Positions 49,724-61,896 of a stretch of 64,000 bases of DNA are shown one piece after another. This DNA comes from Vespa crabro. Taxonomy: Eukaryota > Arthropoda > Insecta > Hymenoptera > Vespidae. The stretch spans positions 824,501-888,500 of the forward strand of contig NC_060975.1 of assembly GCF_910589235.1 (NCBI RefSeq), written 5' to 3'. Below the pieces are notes generated by a model. The model was not told the DNA's origin, did not search any database, and worked only from the letters and a program-made list of their open reading frames with translations. The first letter of the stretch is position 1. Each line of letters starts with the position of its first letter. Position numbers and translations under genes: made by a program.

Positions 49724-51883
49724 ATGTCGCATTTAAAATATATGAAAGAATTAAATAATTTAACCCGAATGGATGAAGCCATAAAAGGACCACTTCCACG
49801 CTGGCAGAAAAAATGTTTGGAGGCATCAAATTCAAGGCAGTGCATTATATCTCACATTATGTTATTTTCATTCAATCATCAAAATATGTAATTGTTTTCT
49901 TTTTTCTTTCCTTTTCTTTTTTTTTTTTTTTTCCTTTTTTTTTCTTACAGTAATGTTAGCTTAAACTCATCGCGCAAAGTTATGTCTGGATCTTGTATGA
50001 ATACCACTACAGGGAAATCGCCAACAAAAAAATATGATTCGAAGAACAAAAAGACACCATCAAAAGGAAATAAAAAATCTCCAGGTATATAAAATTTTAT
50101 GGCAATTTTATTATTACTATTTATGAAGATTAATTTTATTTTCAACAACAGGTCGTAATGTTAATACTCCTGCTAGTACACCCAATGGTGGAGATAGATT
50201 TATTCCTTGCAGATCGACAACAAATTTTGATTTAGGTTATTATAAGGTATCTTTTTTTTTTTTTTTATAATTGATTGTTAGTTATTACTTTTTTTTTTAA
50301 ATTAATTGTTATTAATTACTTCTCTTTAATATCTAAAATTGTATTTTTTCTATTTAAGATTCAGCAGCAACAAGCTGATCAAGATGGTGACAAAGGAGAT
50401 AACATAAGTCCTACAAAGAAAGAAATGCAACGTTTGATAGGAGAAAATCTACATGGTGGGGATATCAATAATATGAGAGTTTTATCGTATCAGAATAAAG
50501 CTCCAGCTCCGCCTGAAGGATATCAGAATCCTTTAAGAGTTGTTTATAGTCAAACAAAAACACCAGCCAGTGTTAAAGCTTCTACAAGATATATCCCTCA
50601 AACCCCTGATCGAATATTGGATGCACCAGAAATTATTGATGATTATTGTAGGTATATAGTAAAAAAAAAAAAAATATATATATATATATATATTACATTG
50701 TATAATTACAATGTCATTAAATGCATTGTTTCTATTTGCAGATTTGAATCTGATTGACTGGTCAGAAAATAACGTTTTAGCTGTAGCCTTAGGTAATAGT
50801 GTATATTTATGGAATGCTGGAACAGGCACTATAGCACAACTATTTGAGTTAGAAAGCAATGATTATGTATGTTCTGTAGCATGGATTCAGGAAGGTCCAT
50901 ATTTAGCTATTGGAACTACTGTAGGTAATACAGAACTATGGGATTGTAGTGAAATAAAGAGAGTACGTGTAATGAATGGTCATGCTGCTAGAGTTGGTTC
51001 TCTTGCATGGAATTCTCATATTTTGACAAGTGGCTGCAGGTATTTTAACAAATATATAGAAGACGACACTATGTTTATCACTATATTATTCTTTATGTAG
51101 TGTCAGATCTTACAATTACTTTTTTTTTTTCTTTTTTTCAGAGGTGGTCAAATAGTACACCATGATGTTAGACAACGTCAACATTTAATATCATCTATGA
51201 ATGCACATGCTCAAGAAGTATGTGGTTTAAAATGGTCACCAGATGGAAAATATTTAGCTAGTGGTGGCAATGATAATATGCTTTATATATGGCCAGTAGT
51301 TGCTGGACAAAATCATTCCCATACTCAACCTCTTTACACATTAAATCAACACCAAGCAGCTGTAAAAGCACTTGCATGGTGTCCTTGGCAAAATAATATT
51401 TTAGCTAGTGGTGGTGGTACTGCAGATAGAACAATTAGATTTTGGAATTGTAATACAGGTGAAGAGACAATTATATACTTGTTTATTATACTAATTTAAA
51501 TATTATAAATCATGTTCATGAAACTTATTTATATATGATTCATTTCGAATACAGGAGCTTGTATAAATAGTATAGATACGAAATCACAAGTATGCTCATT
51601 GCTTTGGTCTTCAACATATAAAGAAATAATCTCAGGCCATGGATATGCGCAAAATCAATTAACTATATGGAAATATCCAGGAATGACAAAAGTTGCAGAA
51701 TTAACTGGCCATTCTAGTCGTGTTTTACATTTAGCCATGTCTCCTGATGGTACTACAGTTCTTAGCGCAGGTGCTGATGAAACATTAAGATTGTGGAAAT
51801 GTTTTCTACCTGATCCACAAAAGAAAAAGGAACTTAGTGAAGTTAAATCTATACCATCCAGACTTAAGCAATCAATAAGATAA
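49724..51883 (+). CDS. fizzy/Cdc20, WD40 activator of the anaphase-promoting complex
   Basis: Activates APC/C at anaphase and is the target of the spindle checkpoint. Seven exons join in phase: 49,724-49,839; 49,951-50,084; 50,152-50,246; 50,359-50,647; 50,742-51,039; 51,142-51,458; 51,555-51,883, giving 525 residues (fly Fizzy 526, human CDC20 499). The N-terminus has PLPRWQKK. A C-box-like DRFIPCRS lies near residue 105, with APPEGYQNPLRVVYSQ and YIPQTPDRILDAPEI before the propeller. Seven WD repeats follow, with diagnostic SVAWIQEGPYLAIGT, ASGGNDNMLYIW, ALAWCPWQ and ISGHGYAQNQL. The last two residues are Ile-Arg, the APC/C-binding tail. The RVGSLAWNSHILTSG and QEVCGLKWSPDG segments are Cdc20-like, and several features (no Cdh1-type tail) favour Cdc20 over Cdh1/Fzr. 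The first donor is either CA|GTGCAT or AAG|GCAGTG, 3 nt apart, both in phase. Confidence 0.94.
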
Positions 51884-52114
51884 AATTTAATATTAAATCT
51901 CTATATCCGAATATTTTAAAATTTATTAGCCTTAATTATTTTCAACCATTAACTCTCTTGACAAAGAAAAATATTTTATTCTCGTAAGATAAAGTATTTG
52001 ATTTAGAATATTTTATTTTCTTACAATAATAGGTATGCAACTGTTGTTTCTTATTGACACGTACTTATACATCTACTTTAAGAGATATTATCTTGACTTT
52101 TAAATAGTGTACTA

Positions 52115-52145
<31 letters not shown>

Positions 52146-52560
52146 ACTTGAAATAAATTATTATTTTTTCTAGTATTTCGTAAATAAATAAATTTTAATA
52201 TCTGAAATAACTATATATATTTATATATGTAATTATATTTATATTCATATAATATGTTAATAATAAGAAAAAGCCATAGTGTTGAAATGAAATATATATA
52301 CTGATCCCTTTTTTCCTACACCATTGGATTCAGGTAGTCAGATTGACCCAACCTTCCAGGCATATGAATACCAATAGGTGTAAGATGGTAGAATTAAACA
52401 GGAAATTAATATAATCGGTTTGAAACGTAAAAATATAGTTAAAAGTATTATACAATTATTATAATCTATATTTATATATAATGTGTAAAAAATTTTTTTG
52501 ACAATATTTTGGTGAAATAAATGTATATACATACTTGAATATAGTAAATTTTGCATAAAA
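51884..52560. other. intergenic interval, fizzy 3'UTR and Inturned 5'UTR
   Basis: AT-rich with a poly(A) run at 52,116-52,142 and AT repeats. No open frame is convincing. A polyadenylation-like AATAAA follows at about 52,153. Confidence 0.5.
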
Positions 52561-55500
52561 ATGAATGATGCAGAGAGTAAAACATTATTATTGAAACCTG
52601 ATCAAACAAGCCATTTGGAAAATACAAAGCAAGATGATAATGAACACAATTGGTGGGCAAGTGACAGTGGATCAAGTACAGGTTCATATTATTCTGACAG
52701 TGACAGGTATAGAAACAATTAATAAAATTTCCATGGAAGTAAATTGAATACATTGAAATTAATTATTTACACGTAATCTCACATATAGCTCTATAATCGA
52801 ATGGGAGTCAGAAATTGGACCAAATGGGGAAGTATTCTATATAGAATCTCCAGTAGAAACTTTATCAAGCAGTTTAACATTTTGCGACGATTCAAGAAAA
52901 AGTCCACAACCAGAATTAACACGGAGGCGTAGTACTAGAGCAGGTAAACTTATGCGTCTATTAAGACGTAAGGATAGTAAAAGATGGAGTACAAGAAATA
53001 AGAAAGGTAATACTAATTTAGTTGGTAGTAATAGAGGAAGTCAAGAAAAGGAAGGAAATGGAAATAAGGAAGTTACTTTTAGAGATTTTCAGGTACATGT
53101 AATAATATAGTTCCAATGTGTAATTTGAATAAATTAATAAATAAGTAAAATTGATTTTAACTTTTTAGGCAGGTGAAATTCGTGAAGTTACTTTATGGGT
53201 TGATCCTGAGAAAAGACATAAATTAGGGAGAAGAGCCACATTGTGTGAAGCATATTTTGGTATAACACCAGGTACTTTTTCAGATAAAGTTAGAGTTATG
53301 GTTGCTGGGTTTATACCAGATGGTGAAGCAATGAAAAATAAAAATATTAAAATTGGAGATTGGTTAAAGAGTATAAATTCAAATAATGTTACATTTCAAA
53401 ACTTGGATTACGTATTATCTGAGATAACTACTCCAACAAATGTAAGATAATAATTCTCTTCGTGCTAATACGTATTAAAAATTAATATTAAATGTTTTTT
53501 TTTTTTTTTTTTTTTTTATATATTCTTATAATAATTAAATATCATATCTGAGAGAGCATATTTATGTATATAGGTGACATTAGAACTTCAAAGAGTTGCA
53601 GGGATTGATGTTACAGCAAAAGTGCCTGGAATGAATACAATCAAAGTAATTTTATTTTACAATTTAAATCGTAAATACAATAAATAATGTTAAATTATTT
53701 ATTGTATATGGAGCATATATTATATTTATATTTTTAGCAATCAACATTAGTGCAAAATATTGTTAACAAAGGAGAAAGTGTAAACTTAATGGAAAGTTTA
53801 TTAATTTATCCGCTTGGTATAATATATCTATGTACTACAGATCTTTCAGAAACAGGTCAAGAATTGCAGGGTGTATTATACTCCTTTCCAAGATCTGATA
53901 ATGTACATTCTACTTTATGTTCAGCAAGAGGTGCCTTTATAACATTAAATCATTTGTTACCAGAGATAGTAGGTGCACAACCAATCAGGTAAATTCTCAT
54001 TAATTTTTATATGGCTATACTATTAAAGAAAACAATTATATGCGTTTTCCTTTTTTTTAGTACAACTGTACATATAGCAGGAGAAGAAATGCACATTGTA
54101 TATACACCTTGCAATGAAGAATTATTATTGATTGCATTGCCAGAGAAATGGTAAGTATATATAAATAATATTGGAATTAATAAAATTTAAACATTATTTA
54201 TAAGATGTTTACCTTTTTTTTTAACTTTTTATAAAATTCATTAAATATTTCAGTTGTAGTCTTGAAGAAGTTAGTATGTTATCTGCAGATATTGTCAAGA
54301 CTTTAGAATTTACCTATCAATCATTAACAAAATGTTTTACAAATCAAGAGAACTACGATAGCATAGATCATTTTTTCTTATTAATTATACAAAGATTATT
54401 AGATATAAAGAATTCTGAAGATAATACTAACAGTTCAAAGAACGAAATAGACTTACAATGTTCTACAAGGAATCTTGAGAATTATAAGTTCAAAAGTAGT
54501 TTTTCAGTTGCACATTTTGTTCATTTGCCAAGAGATGCTCAAATACAAATTGATGCTGCATTAAATGAAATGGAAGCTATGGATTATAGAGACTGGGTAT
54601 ATATCTCTTTATATGTTTTATTTAATTTAGTTCTAAAGATTTAAAAAATTGTACCTGATAGTAATAATTAAATTTATGTGAATATCATACAGAATGAAGA
54701 TCCTATGGATTGTCAAAGACTGTATACAATACTTGGCAGTTGTATATATCATAAATGTTATCTCCTAGGATCTCATTTACCTCATGAAGATTTAATTGAA
54801 ATACATGCATTTTTACGACAAAATGGCTTGCTGAATTTGGTTAATACAGAACCTGTGAAATCTCTTGTCATATGGAAAAGAGTTTATCCTTTATCCTGTA
54901 ATAGAGGAAATATTGAGACACATAGTTCTAATCAACCATTGGTTCCAAATGGAAAATGGTTTTTACTTATTGTCGGCTATGAACATGATTTATTAGCAGT
55001 TCTTTTAGAATCTGGCGGTTGTACTGCAAAGTAAGAATGAAATTATATTCTTTATTAATAATTTTTAATCTTTAATTAAAAGAAAAACTTTATTGTAATC
55101 TTAATAGGTACGACGACACAACCGGACCAGATGTGTTTTATGTGGAAGAAGCTCAAGAAACTCTTAAACATATACAGAAAATAGGAATAACAACATTAGC
55201 TGCAAAATGGATTACATCTAATGCCAGACCAGAAGTAATTCCTTATGAAGATAGCATGTTATCAAAACAATCATCCAGCATAACAGAAAATTTGTTAGGC
55301 TTTATAAAATCATCGGATGTACAAAGTGTAATACCTAAGCCAAATCTTAATACTTCTGCTAATAAAAAGACACAAGAACTGGCTTCAATTTTAAAAAAGC
55401 GTAATTTAGAAGAAAGCCCAACAGTTTTAGGATCAGGTAAAATCACTTAAGTGATTATATTAGTTCTTATTTATTTATTTAGTTTTTTTTTTTTATAACA

Positions 55501-56279
55501 AATGAATATACTATTATTATATTCTAGTATATTCTCTGCAAACATCAGAAGATTCATTAAGTCAAGGAACAGGTGCAATAAGTGAAGTTAGCGACGAGGC
55601 AATGCCAATATTAGGAAGACGGGCAACTAGAGAAAAGATTAGTAGTGGATCAAAATATTCTGATGATAGTGATTCAGATATAGATATTTACAGGGTAAAT
55701 ATATTATTTCCTTCAATTAACCAAGGATGTATTTTTTTTTTTGTAAATGATTTTCTAAGAAAAAGAACAAAATATACATAAATAAGAAAATTATTTCTTT
55801 TCTTTTTTCAGAATGATAGTCAGGTAATGAATAGTGATATATCCAATATACGGGATAATTTGTTAAATCAAGTGGAGTATTTATTACCAAACAAATTGAC
55901 TGCAGGTGAAAAAAATTATTTATATCATTATGTACATTTGGATTTGACTGAGGGTATTTTGTTGTCCTCTCATCCAATTGAAACGTCATCAAAAGACAAC
56001 AAAATTTTAATAAATTTTAACAAATGTGTGCATATGATACATCGATTATTACATAACACAATACGTTTTAAAACAATGTTAAATCAAGATATGGATAAAA
56101 CTGTGATCAACAAAAGTTTAATTGCTATTAAAGAACATGGTATTCTTTTTGAATGGGATAACACAACATATTGGGTCATAGGACGATTATATACAACTCC
56201 ACATCCAAAAGAGTTGTACGTATGTTATCAGGATTCTGCTCCACAGAATTTAGTTGAAATAGCATTTAGATTAAATTAA
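52561..56279 (+). CDS. Inturned, planar cell polarity and ciliogenesis effector
   Basis: Inturned works with Fuzzy (and Wdpcp/Fritz, CPLANE) at the cell cortex and basal body. Eleven exons join in phase: 52,561-52,706; 52,789-53,092; 53,169-53,441; 53,574-53,645; 53,738-53,988; 54,061-54,150; 54,254-54,596; 54,693-55,030; 55,108-55,436; 55,528-55,694; 55,812-56,279, giving 926 residues (human INTU about 942). The N-terminus is acidic/Ser-rich (SDSGSSTGSYYSDSD), followed by a basic region. A PDZ domain spans about 189-260 (KVRVMVAGFIPDGEA..GDWLKSINS). Three longin-like segments follow: ESLLIYPLGIIYLCTTD, KWFLLIVGYEHDLLAVLLE, and a C-terminal SLIAIKEHGILFEWDNTTYW ending in VEIAFRLN. A Ser/Asp-rich linker (KYSDDSDSDIDIY) precedes the last segment. 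It follows fizzy on the same strand and is convergent with the F-box gene. Confidence 0.92.
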
Positions 56280-56938
56280 TTATAGCTTTAGATTAAAGTA
56301 AGTTTAATAATAAATGTATTATATTTTTCTTTTTATAACAACATATGTTGTTCTATAAATATTAATTTACATTATTTTTTTGTTTTTGTTTTTACTTTTA
56401 TGAACATGTTTAATACAGCAATATAAAATATTGCACGTATAAAATATTCGTTTGCAATAAAAAGGCAGTGGAATAAATATTTTAAATTACAGAATGGATA
56501 CAAATGCAAGTGTATATAAAATATACAAAACACATCTTTTTATTCACATCTTTGTATATATATACAAACTATTGACTTTGTACATATATACAAAATATTA
56601 GAAAACATGTTCTTTATTATATTATCTATAAAAATGAGGTGCGTGAATAAGGACAGTAAACTTTACGCGTTTTCATACAACTGCATAAGTTAACATTAAT
56701 TTTTTTGTCTATACATTATTCTACTACTTATATCCACAAATTTTTTAAATGTTCCAATAAAATTTAAATACATTTAATAAGTTATTTCAGCCGCTTTATA
56801 GTGGTTATTATTTTCTATGCGATATTATAATGGTTTATAATGTATTTTTTACTATAGTAAAAAAATAAAAAAAAAAAAAAAGTAAAAAAAACAAGATAAA
56901 TCCATTTGACTTCTTGTTAAGACATTATGTAGAAAAGT

Positions 56939-56974
<36 letters not shown>

Positions 56975-57038
56975 AACTTAAATGAGGGATGAACATTTGC
57001 GTTATTACTATTAGTTACAAATTTTTAACTAAGGGAAA

Positions 57039-57079
<41 letters not shown>

Positions 57080-57128
57080 GAATCAAATAGAAATAAAAAT
57101 ACATATACTGCTCCATTTAAAATTAGAC

Positions 57129-57182
<54 letters not shown>

Positions 57183-57267
57183 TTAATGTAGGTTCATAAT
57201 ACTTCCTATCTTACATCGAAAAAATACTTTATACGTTGTTATATAGAATATGGATTAAGTTTCTTTA
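56280..57267. other. convergent 3' interval between Inturned and the F-box gene
   Basis: AT-rich 3'UTR sequence of two convergent genes, with poly(T) at 56,941-56,970, poly(A) at 57,043-57,075 and an (AAT)n repeat at 57,129-57,182. No coding signal. Confidence 0.6.
57129..57182. repeat. (AAT)n microsatellite
   Basis: About 17-18 AAT triplets, nearly perfect, just beyond the F-box gene stop codon and probably within its 3'UTR. Confidence 0.9.
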
Positions 57268-58364
57268 TTAATCCGTATTAGAGCTTTTATATGTATCTGT
57301 ATCTGTATCCGTATCTGTATCCGTATTTGTATCTGTGTCTTCCTCACACCGATGCTCATCATTTTCAGGTATTTTAACAATAACACAAGCACCAGCCATT
57401 TTACTACCATAATGTCCTGCCCAAAAGGACTTATCCATTCCTCCATGATAGAAACTAATTTTTTTAAGACCAAGCCCGTAGTCTTTAAATTCATGACTAA
57501 CCTGTTTATAATAAGAAAGTATATAAATTATATTTAATATTTTACAAAGATTATTATACAATTGGAAAAGAAAAGAAAACTAACATTTAACCATTGATTT
57601 TGTTTATCTCCTTCAATATCATCATGAAATTGGAATGTTTTCATAACTTTATTATCGCTCCTTAATAATTCTATTGTACATTCGTAATGAGCAGGACAAT
57701 CCCATCTACAACTATACCATTCACTTACCTACACAAACGTATATTTTTCCACAGATTAATATAATATTTATTAGCAAGAAATTTATCTTTCATATAAATT
57801 CAATATTACCACTATGGTTGGCTGTAAAACGTCCAATACATACGACAACAATCCCTCTGCTTCTAAATCTATTAATTGCATTTTGGAACAATTATTATAA
57901 GACGTTACAAAGCAATATTCTTTTTTTTCAAAAACAGGAACATTTTTTGGTATAGGTGGAACTCCACAAGGTGGATTTTCAACCTTCCAATGATCACCAC
58001 CGTCTGTAAAGATTTTCCAATATTTTTGTACGCCGTATTCTCCTGAATGATTTTTTATTAAATTTTTTTCAAACGGTCTCTTTTTGGCTATCATATAATA
58101 TGCTTTCCAAGGCATATCTGTGTCTAATGTATGTGGACGATTTAATGTCATCTCAGCTTTTTTACGCCATACATAGCTATGTATTAATATTTTCCAACGT
58201 TTGCAGACCAGCTGACAATTTAATAGAGTTTTGTTGTCAACGTGACAAAGAAATTCTGCCAGTAATTCCTCTGGAATATATTTATTACCAAGAATAAATC
58301 CATTATCACCAGTTTCGTCGTAAGGCTCCCGAAGAGTTACGATACAATCTTGAGATTGTCCCAT
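57268..58364 (-). CDS. F-box protein with FBA domain (FBXO2/6/44 family)
   Basis: A substrate receptor of SCF ubiquitin ligases; vertebrate relatives bind N-glycans of misfolded ER glycoproteins. Coding exons 57,810-58,364, 57,585-57,728 and 57,268-57,501 join in phase to 310 residues. The F-box is at about 29-72 (YIPEELLAEFLCHVDNKTLL..CKRWK). The FBA domain (about 105-280) shows GDHWKVENPPCGVPPIP, the FVTSYNNCSKMQLIDLEAEGL segment and the glycan-loop-like HGGMDKSFWAGHYGSKM. The last 25 or so residues are a Thr-Asp dipeptide run encoded by a hexamer repeat. An acceptor TTTCAG|ATAAATG just before the start codon shows a 5'UTR intron whose donor is probably near 58,598. Which FBXO2/6/44 paralogue it represents cannot be said; insects usually have one such gene. 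Confidence 0.9.
57291..57342 (-). repeat. coding GATACA/GATACG hexamer repeat
   Basis: Encodes the Asp-Thr dipeptide tail of the F-box protein. Hexamer units vary among GATACA, GATACG and AATACG. Confidence 0.85.
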
Positions 58365-59203
58365 TATTTATCTGAAATATACGATGATAGAATTCACAAT
58401 ATCTTTAACAATCTATAGAATATCGTAAAGCAAAGCATTGTCAATACCATTACGTCTTTTAATTTCAATAAATACATTACGTAACAAACGAATAATAACA
58501 TGATTCTAATATTTCGCATTAAAAAAAAAAAAATTATTTATATTTTGTAAAATTGATATGATTTAATATATATATATATATGTATATTTTACAAACCTTT
58601 AATGTGTCAATTTTGACAACACGAATTACTATGACAAGGTTGACTAATATGGCATAACCTACGCACAATGCAATGCCCTAGCCGTCACAGAGTATCAGTA
58701 AAGGCAGTTAATGCGAATGACATACGCATGATACAATACTAATAACTAAAGGCGCTTTTATTGAATATTGAAACATACTTATCATATCGAGAAATATTTA
58801 CTTCTTATATAATTCTATATATTGATATTTTGCAAGCATTTGTTTATCTCGTAAAATGAAATTTTTAGGCAAATAAATGAAAAAAAAATGCCAGCAAGTA
58901 CTAACCTCTTTAATTGGACATATACGTTTTTAACATATTTTATAGAATACATACTTTATGAATCATACGATATATTTAACTACGTTTCTCTTTTGATTGC
59001 ATTAGTTATTCGAAATTTTTTGGGGTTATGTTCTTTTTTTTTTTTTGCAACGATTTAGAACTAAATTATATTTAGAGGTTTTATCGAAAATATTAAATAA
59101 TTATGGGTAATAATGTAAAATTATATTATATTAATACTCGGTTTATTTTGTTTAGAATATTATATTTATAGCGTCAATGTACAAAACACTGTAAATAATG
59201 CAC
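58365..59203. other. F-box gene 5' leader and intergenic DNA upstream to the RpL18A stop codon
   Basis: Contains the short 5'UTR end of the F-box gene (58,365-58,371), its UTR intron, a probable noncoding exon around 58,599-58,700 and AT-rich DNA. No open frame of note. Confidence 0.5.
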
Positions 59204-60161
59204 TTAAAGGAAATAAGTGCGGGGTTTACGGACGCTAAAGAGTGGCATACGATTTTTATGATGGATTCGTTTGGGTAATGGGAATTTGATCTTAGAATCG
59301 TGGAATTGTTTAACTTGTGGTCTACGGCAATTGGCTGCCTTTACAACTTCTACTTTAATTATTTGAATCGAATGAGCACGTGCACGATGACGTGCTCCCA
59401 TATCTCTATAACATTGCGTTACAGCTCCACTAACAGATAAATCTCTGTATTCTCTGTACATGTTGTGTGTGCCAGATCTAGAATCATATCTCAACCAAAT
59501 GCCAAAGTTTTTTATTTTGATTGGAGTCTTCTCTGGAATCTAAAAACATGATAATAACAATAATATTAATTTATATTTCAATTTATATTATATTTTGCCT
59601 TAATACATACCTGTTTAAGAGATACGATTTCTCCAGTTGATTTCTTAAACTTCTTTAATTGACGCAAGAAGTACCAAAATCTAGACTTAGCAACAATTGC
59701 ATCAGGTGCAAATATTCTCATTTTATACAAAGGAGGTACCTTCTCCTTTTCAGTTGGTAGCTTACGTCCAATGACTTCATATTCTTTGAGCTAAAAAGAG
59801 AATCAAAATATAATTTTAATTGGAGTATAAGAAAATGAATTCTTTGTTTGTACCAATCAGTGAGGTTTAATATATGTTATGTTTGAAAAGATAGACAGAA
59901 TTGATATTTCGATTAAGTAATATAAACTTTTTGAGCTTAATTAGAAACAATTATTCGGAAAATTATACACACATGTGTTGACTAGAACACTCCTATAGGT
60001 TATGTTATCTTATTAATGAATTATTATGCGAGTAAGTAAACATCTTGTACATAATTTCCCACTATTAAACAAAGTAAAACTAATGATTCATTTGGTGCAT
60101 AGATAAGTTTAGATTTTTAAGTATAAGTAAATAATTTACTTACTTCACCTTTCGCCTTCAT
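59204..60161 (-). CDS. 60S ribosomal protein eL20 (RpL18A)
   Basis: A structural protein of the large cytosolic ribosomal subunit. Three exons join in phase: 60,144-60,161 (6 codons, MKAKGE), 59,611-59,790 and 59,204-59,539, giving 177 residues (human RPL18A has 176). Conserved blocks include LKEYEVIGRKLPTEKE, PPLYKMRIFAPDAIVAKSRF, WYFLRQLKKFKKSTGEI, YREYRDLSVSGAVTQCYRDM and a basic C-terminus with PLPKRIHHK. The very short first coding exon followed by an intron is typical of ribosomal protein genes. There is a pyrimidine-rich TOP-like element upstream. Confidence 0.97.
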
Positions 60162-60191
60162 TGTTACACGCGTTTAACACACTAAGGTAAA

Positions 60192-60204
60192 CCGGAAAAA
60201 GAGG
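60192..60204 (-). promoter_or_regulatory. TOP-like pyrimidine tract at the probable RpL18A transcription start
   Basis: On the minus strand the sequence CCTCTTTTTCCGG lies about 31 nt upstream of the start codon. Ribosomal protein mRNAs usually begin with a C followed by a pyrimidine tract, so transcription probably starts here, with a leader of about 40 nt. Confidence 0.5.
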
Positions 60205-60920
60205 TCGCTATACGTAAAATCAACCGGAAACCAAACATTTCAATTTATTTAAATATATTTTTATTATTTTCATTCTCGCATTTAGTAAGAAAATTTCATT
60301 ACTTTTTTTTATCGTTTAAAATAAAAATTATTTATTTTACAAATCTATTTCATATTACATACATTTTTATGCGGTTATGTTAAATGCTTACATTTTATGC
60401 TCTTTTTTATCAAATATCGATAAAATAGCAATCTGTAAATATTTGTTATCGATTATGTTGATCTCGAAAGGAAACTACAGTTTAAATTTCATAGAGTTTC
60501 CTAAAGAAGAATATATTTTTTCTTTCTTTGCTTTCAAGATAAGTCTCTTGTGTTATCTTTTAAAAGATAATTGTGGTATTTAGTGCAAACGATAACGACA
60601 ATCGTAGTAATATATAAACAACAATATATATAGTAATAATAATAATAATAACAATATATATATTATACATGATAAAAAAAGGAAGTTTTCGATTCAGATT
60701 AATTTTCCGATTTTTCTTTTATTTTGATATTGATTAAAAATTTCGAAAACATTTGTCGACAATGAACTATAATAATTCTAATTGTTCTGTTTTATATCTT
60801 AAATATGGCTAAACGATATTATTTAACAATACGTATGATAAAGATACAAGGAAAAATGTGACAATAACGTAGCGATATGTTGTGTCCATGAAAAACATGT
60901 TACAGAAGAAAATGGTTAAG

Positions 60921-60978
<58 letters not shown>

Positions 60979-61859
60979 GATATATGTATGAGTCTTCTTG
61001 AAAGTAAGACAAATAAATTCGACCATTGATCTTACGAGAATGATTTCGAAAATAATAATAACAAAAGTAATAATAATAATATCGTACAACATTCAGAAGT
61101 TAACAGAAGTATGAATCATTTAACGGGTGACCTGAAATTAAAAAAAATTACACTTACCATTGTATTTTAAGAGTAAAAATAAAGAAACGATAATTTCGTA
61201 TATTTTTAAAAACGATTAATCGATTGTAGTCGAAATAACTTTTTTCCTCTTTTTTTATTCATTATTTTAAAGAGAAATGATTTTTTATCTTCGTTGTTAT
61301 TAAAAGGCTATTAGTTTTCTCGAACATGACTCGGCTAAGACAATTTTTCTGACGCGCAGTCGCACCAATGTCGACCATAAATCGTTGATTTTGCCTCCAA
61401 GATATTTATTTCAATTCTAAGACTCGTCAAGGCAGGCACGTGCTACCATTACTCCTAGAATATATATATATATATATATATATACACGCACACGCACGTA
61501 CACACATAAATATATATATATATATGTATATACACATACATAAAGTGCTTGTGCAAGGATTTATAGATTACGATCCTTCGTAATTGGTATTCCTCATTTA
61601 AACCTTTTTTTTTTCTTTTATCTTGTTCCTAGTGATATTAGTGAGTGAATTAATTTTTTGTATTTAGATGTTTCTAATCTTTTTATACAAATTTTTACAT
61701 AAACTGTGATCGTGAATTGTGATACATATGTACGTATGTATGTATTATTTTTTGAGAAGATTAGTTTCATCATCGAAAATTTATATCCTTTTTTTTATTG
61801 GTACCAATCAATTTACGTGAATTAATTAATCGGTAAGTCGATTATACAAGTACACACAT

Positions 61860-61896
<37 letters not shown>

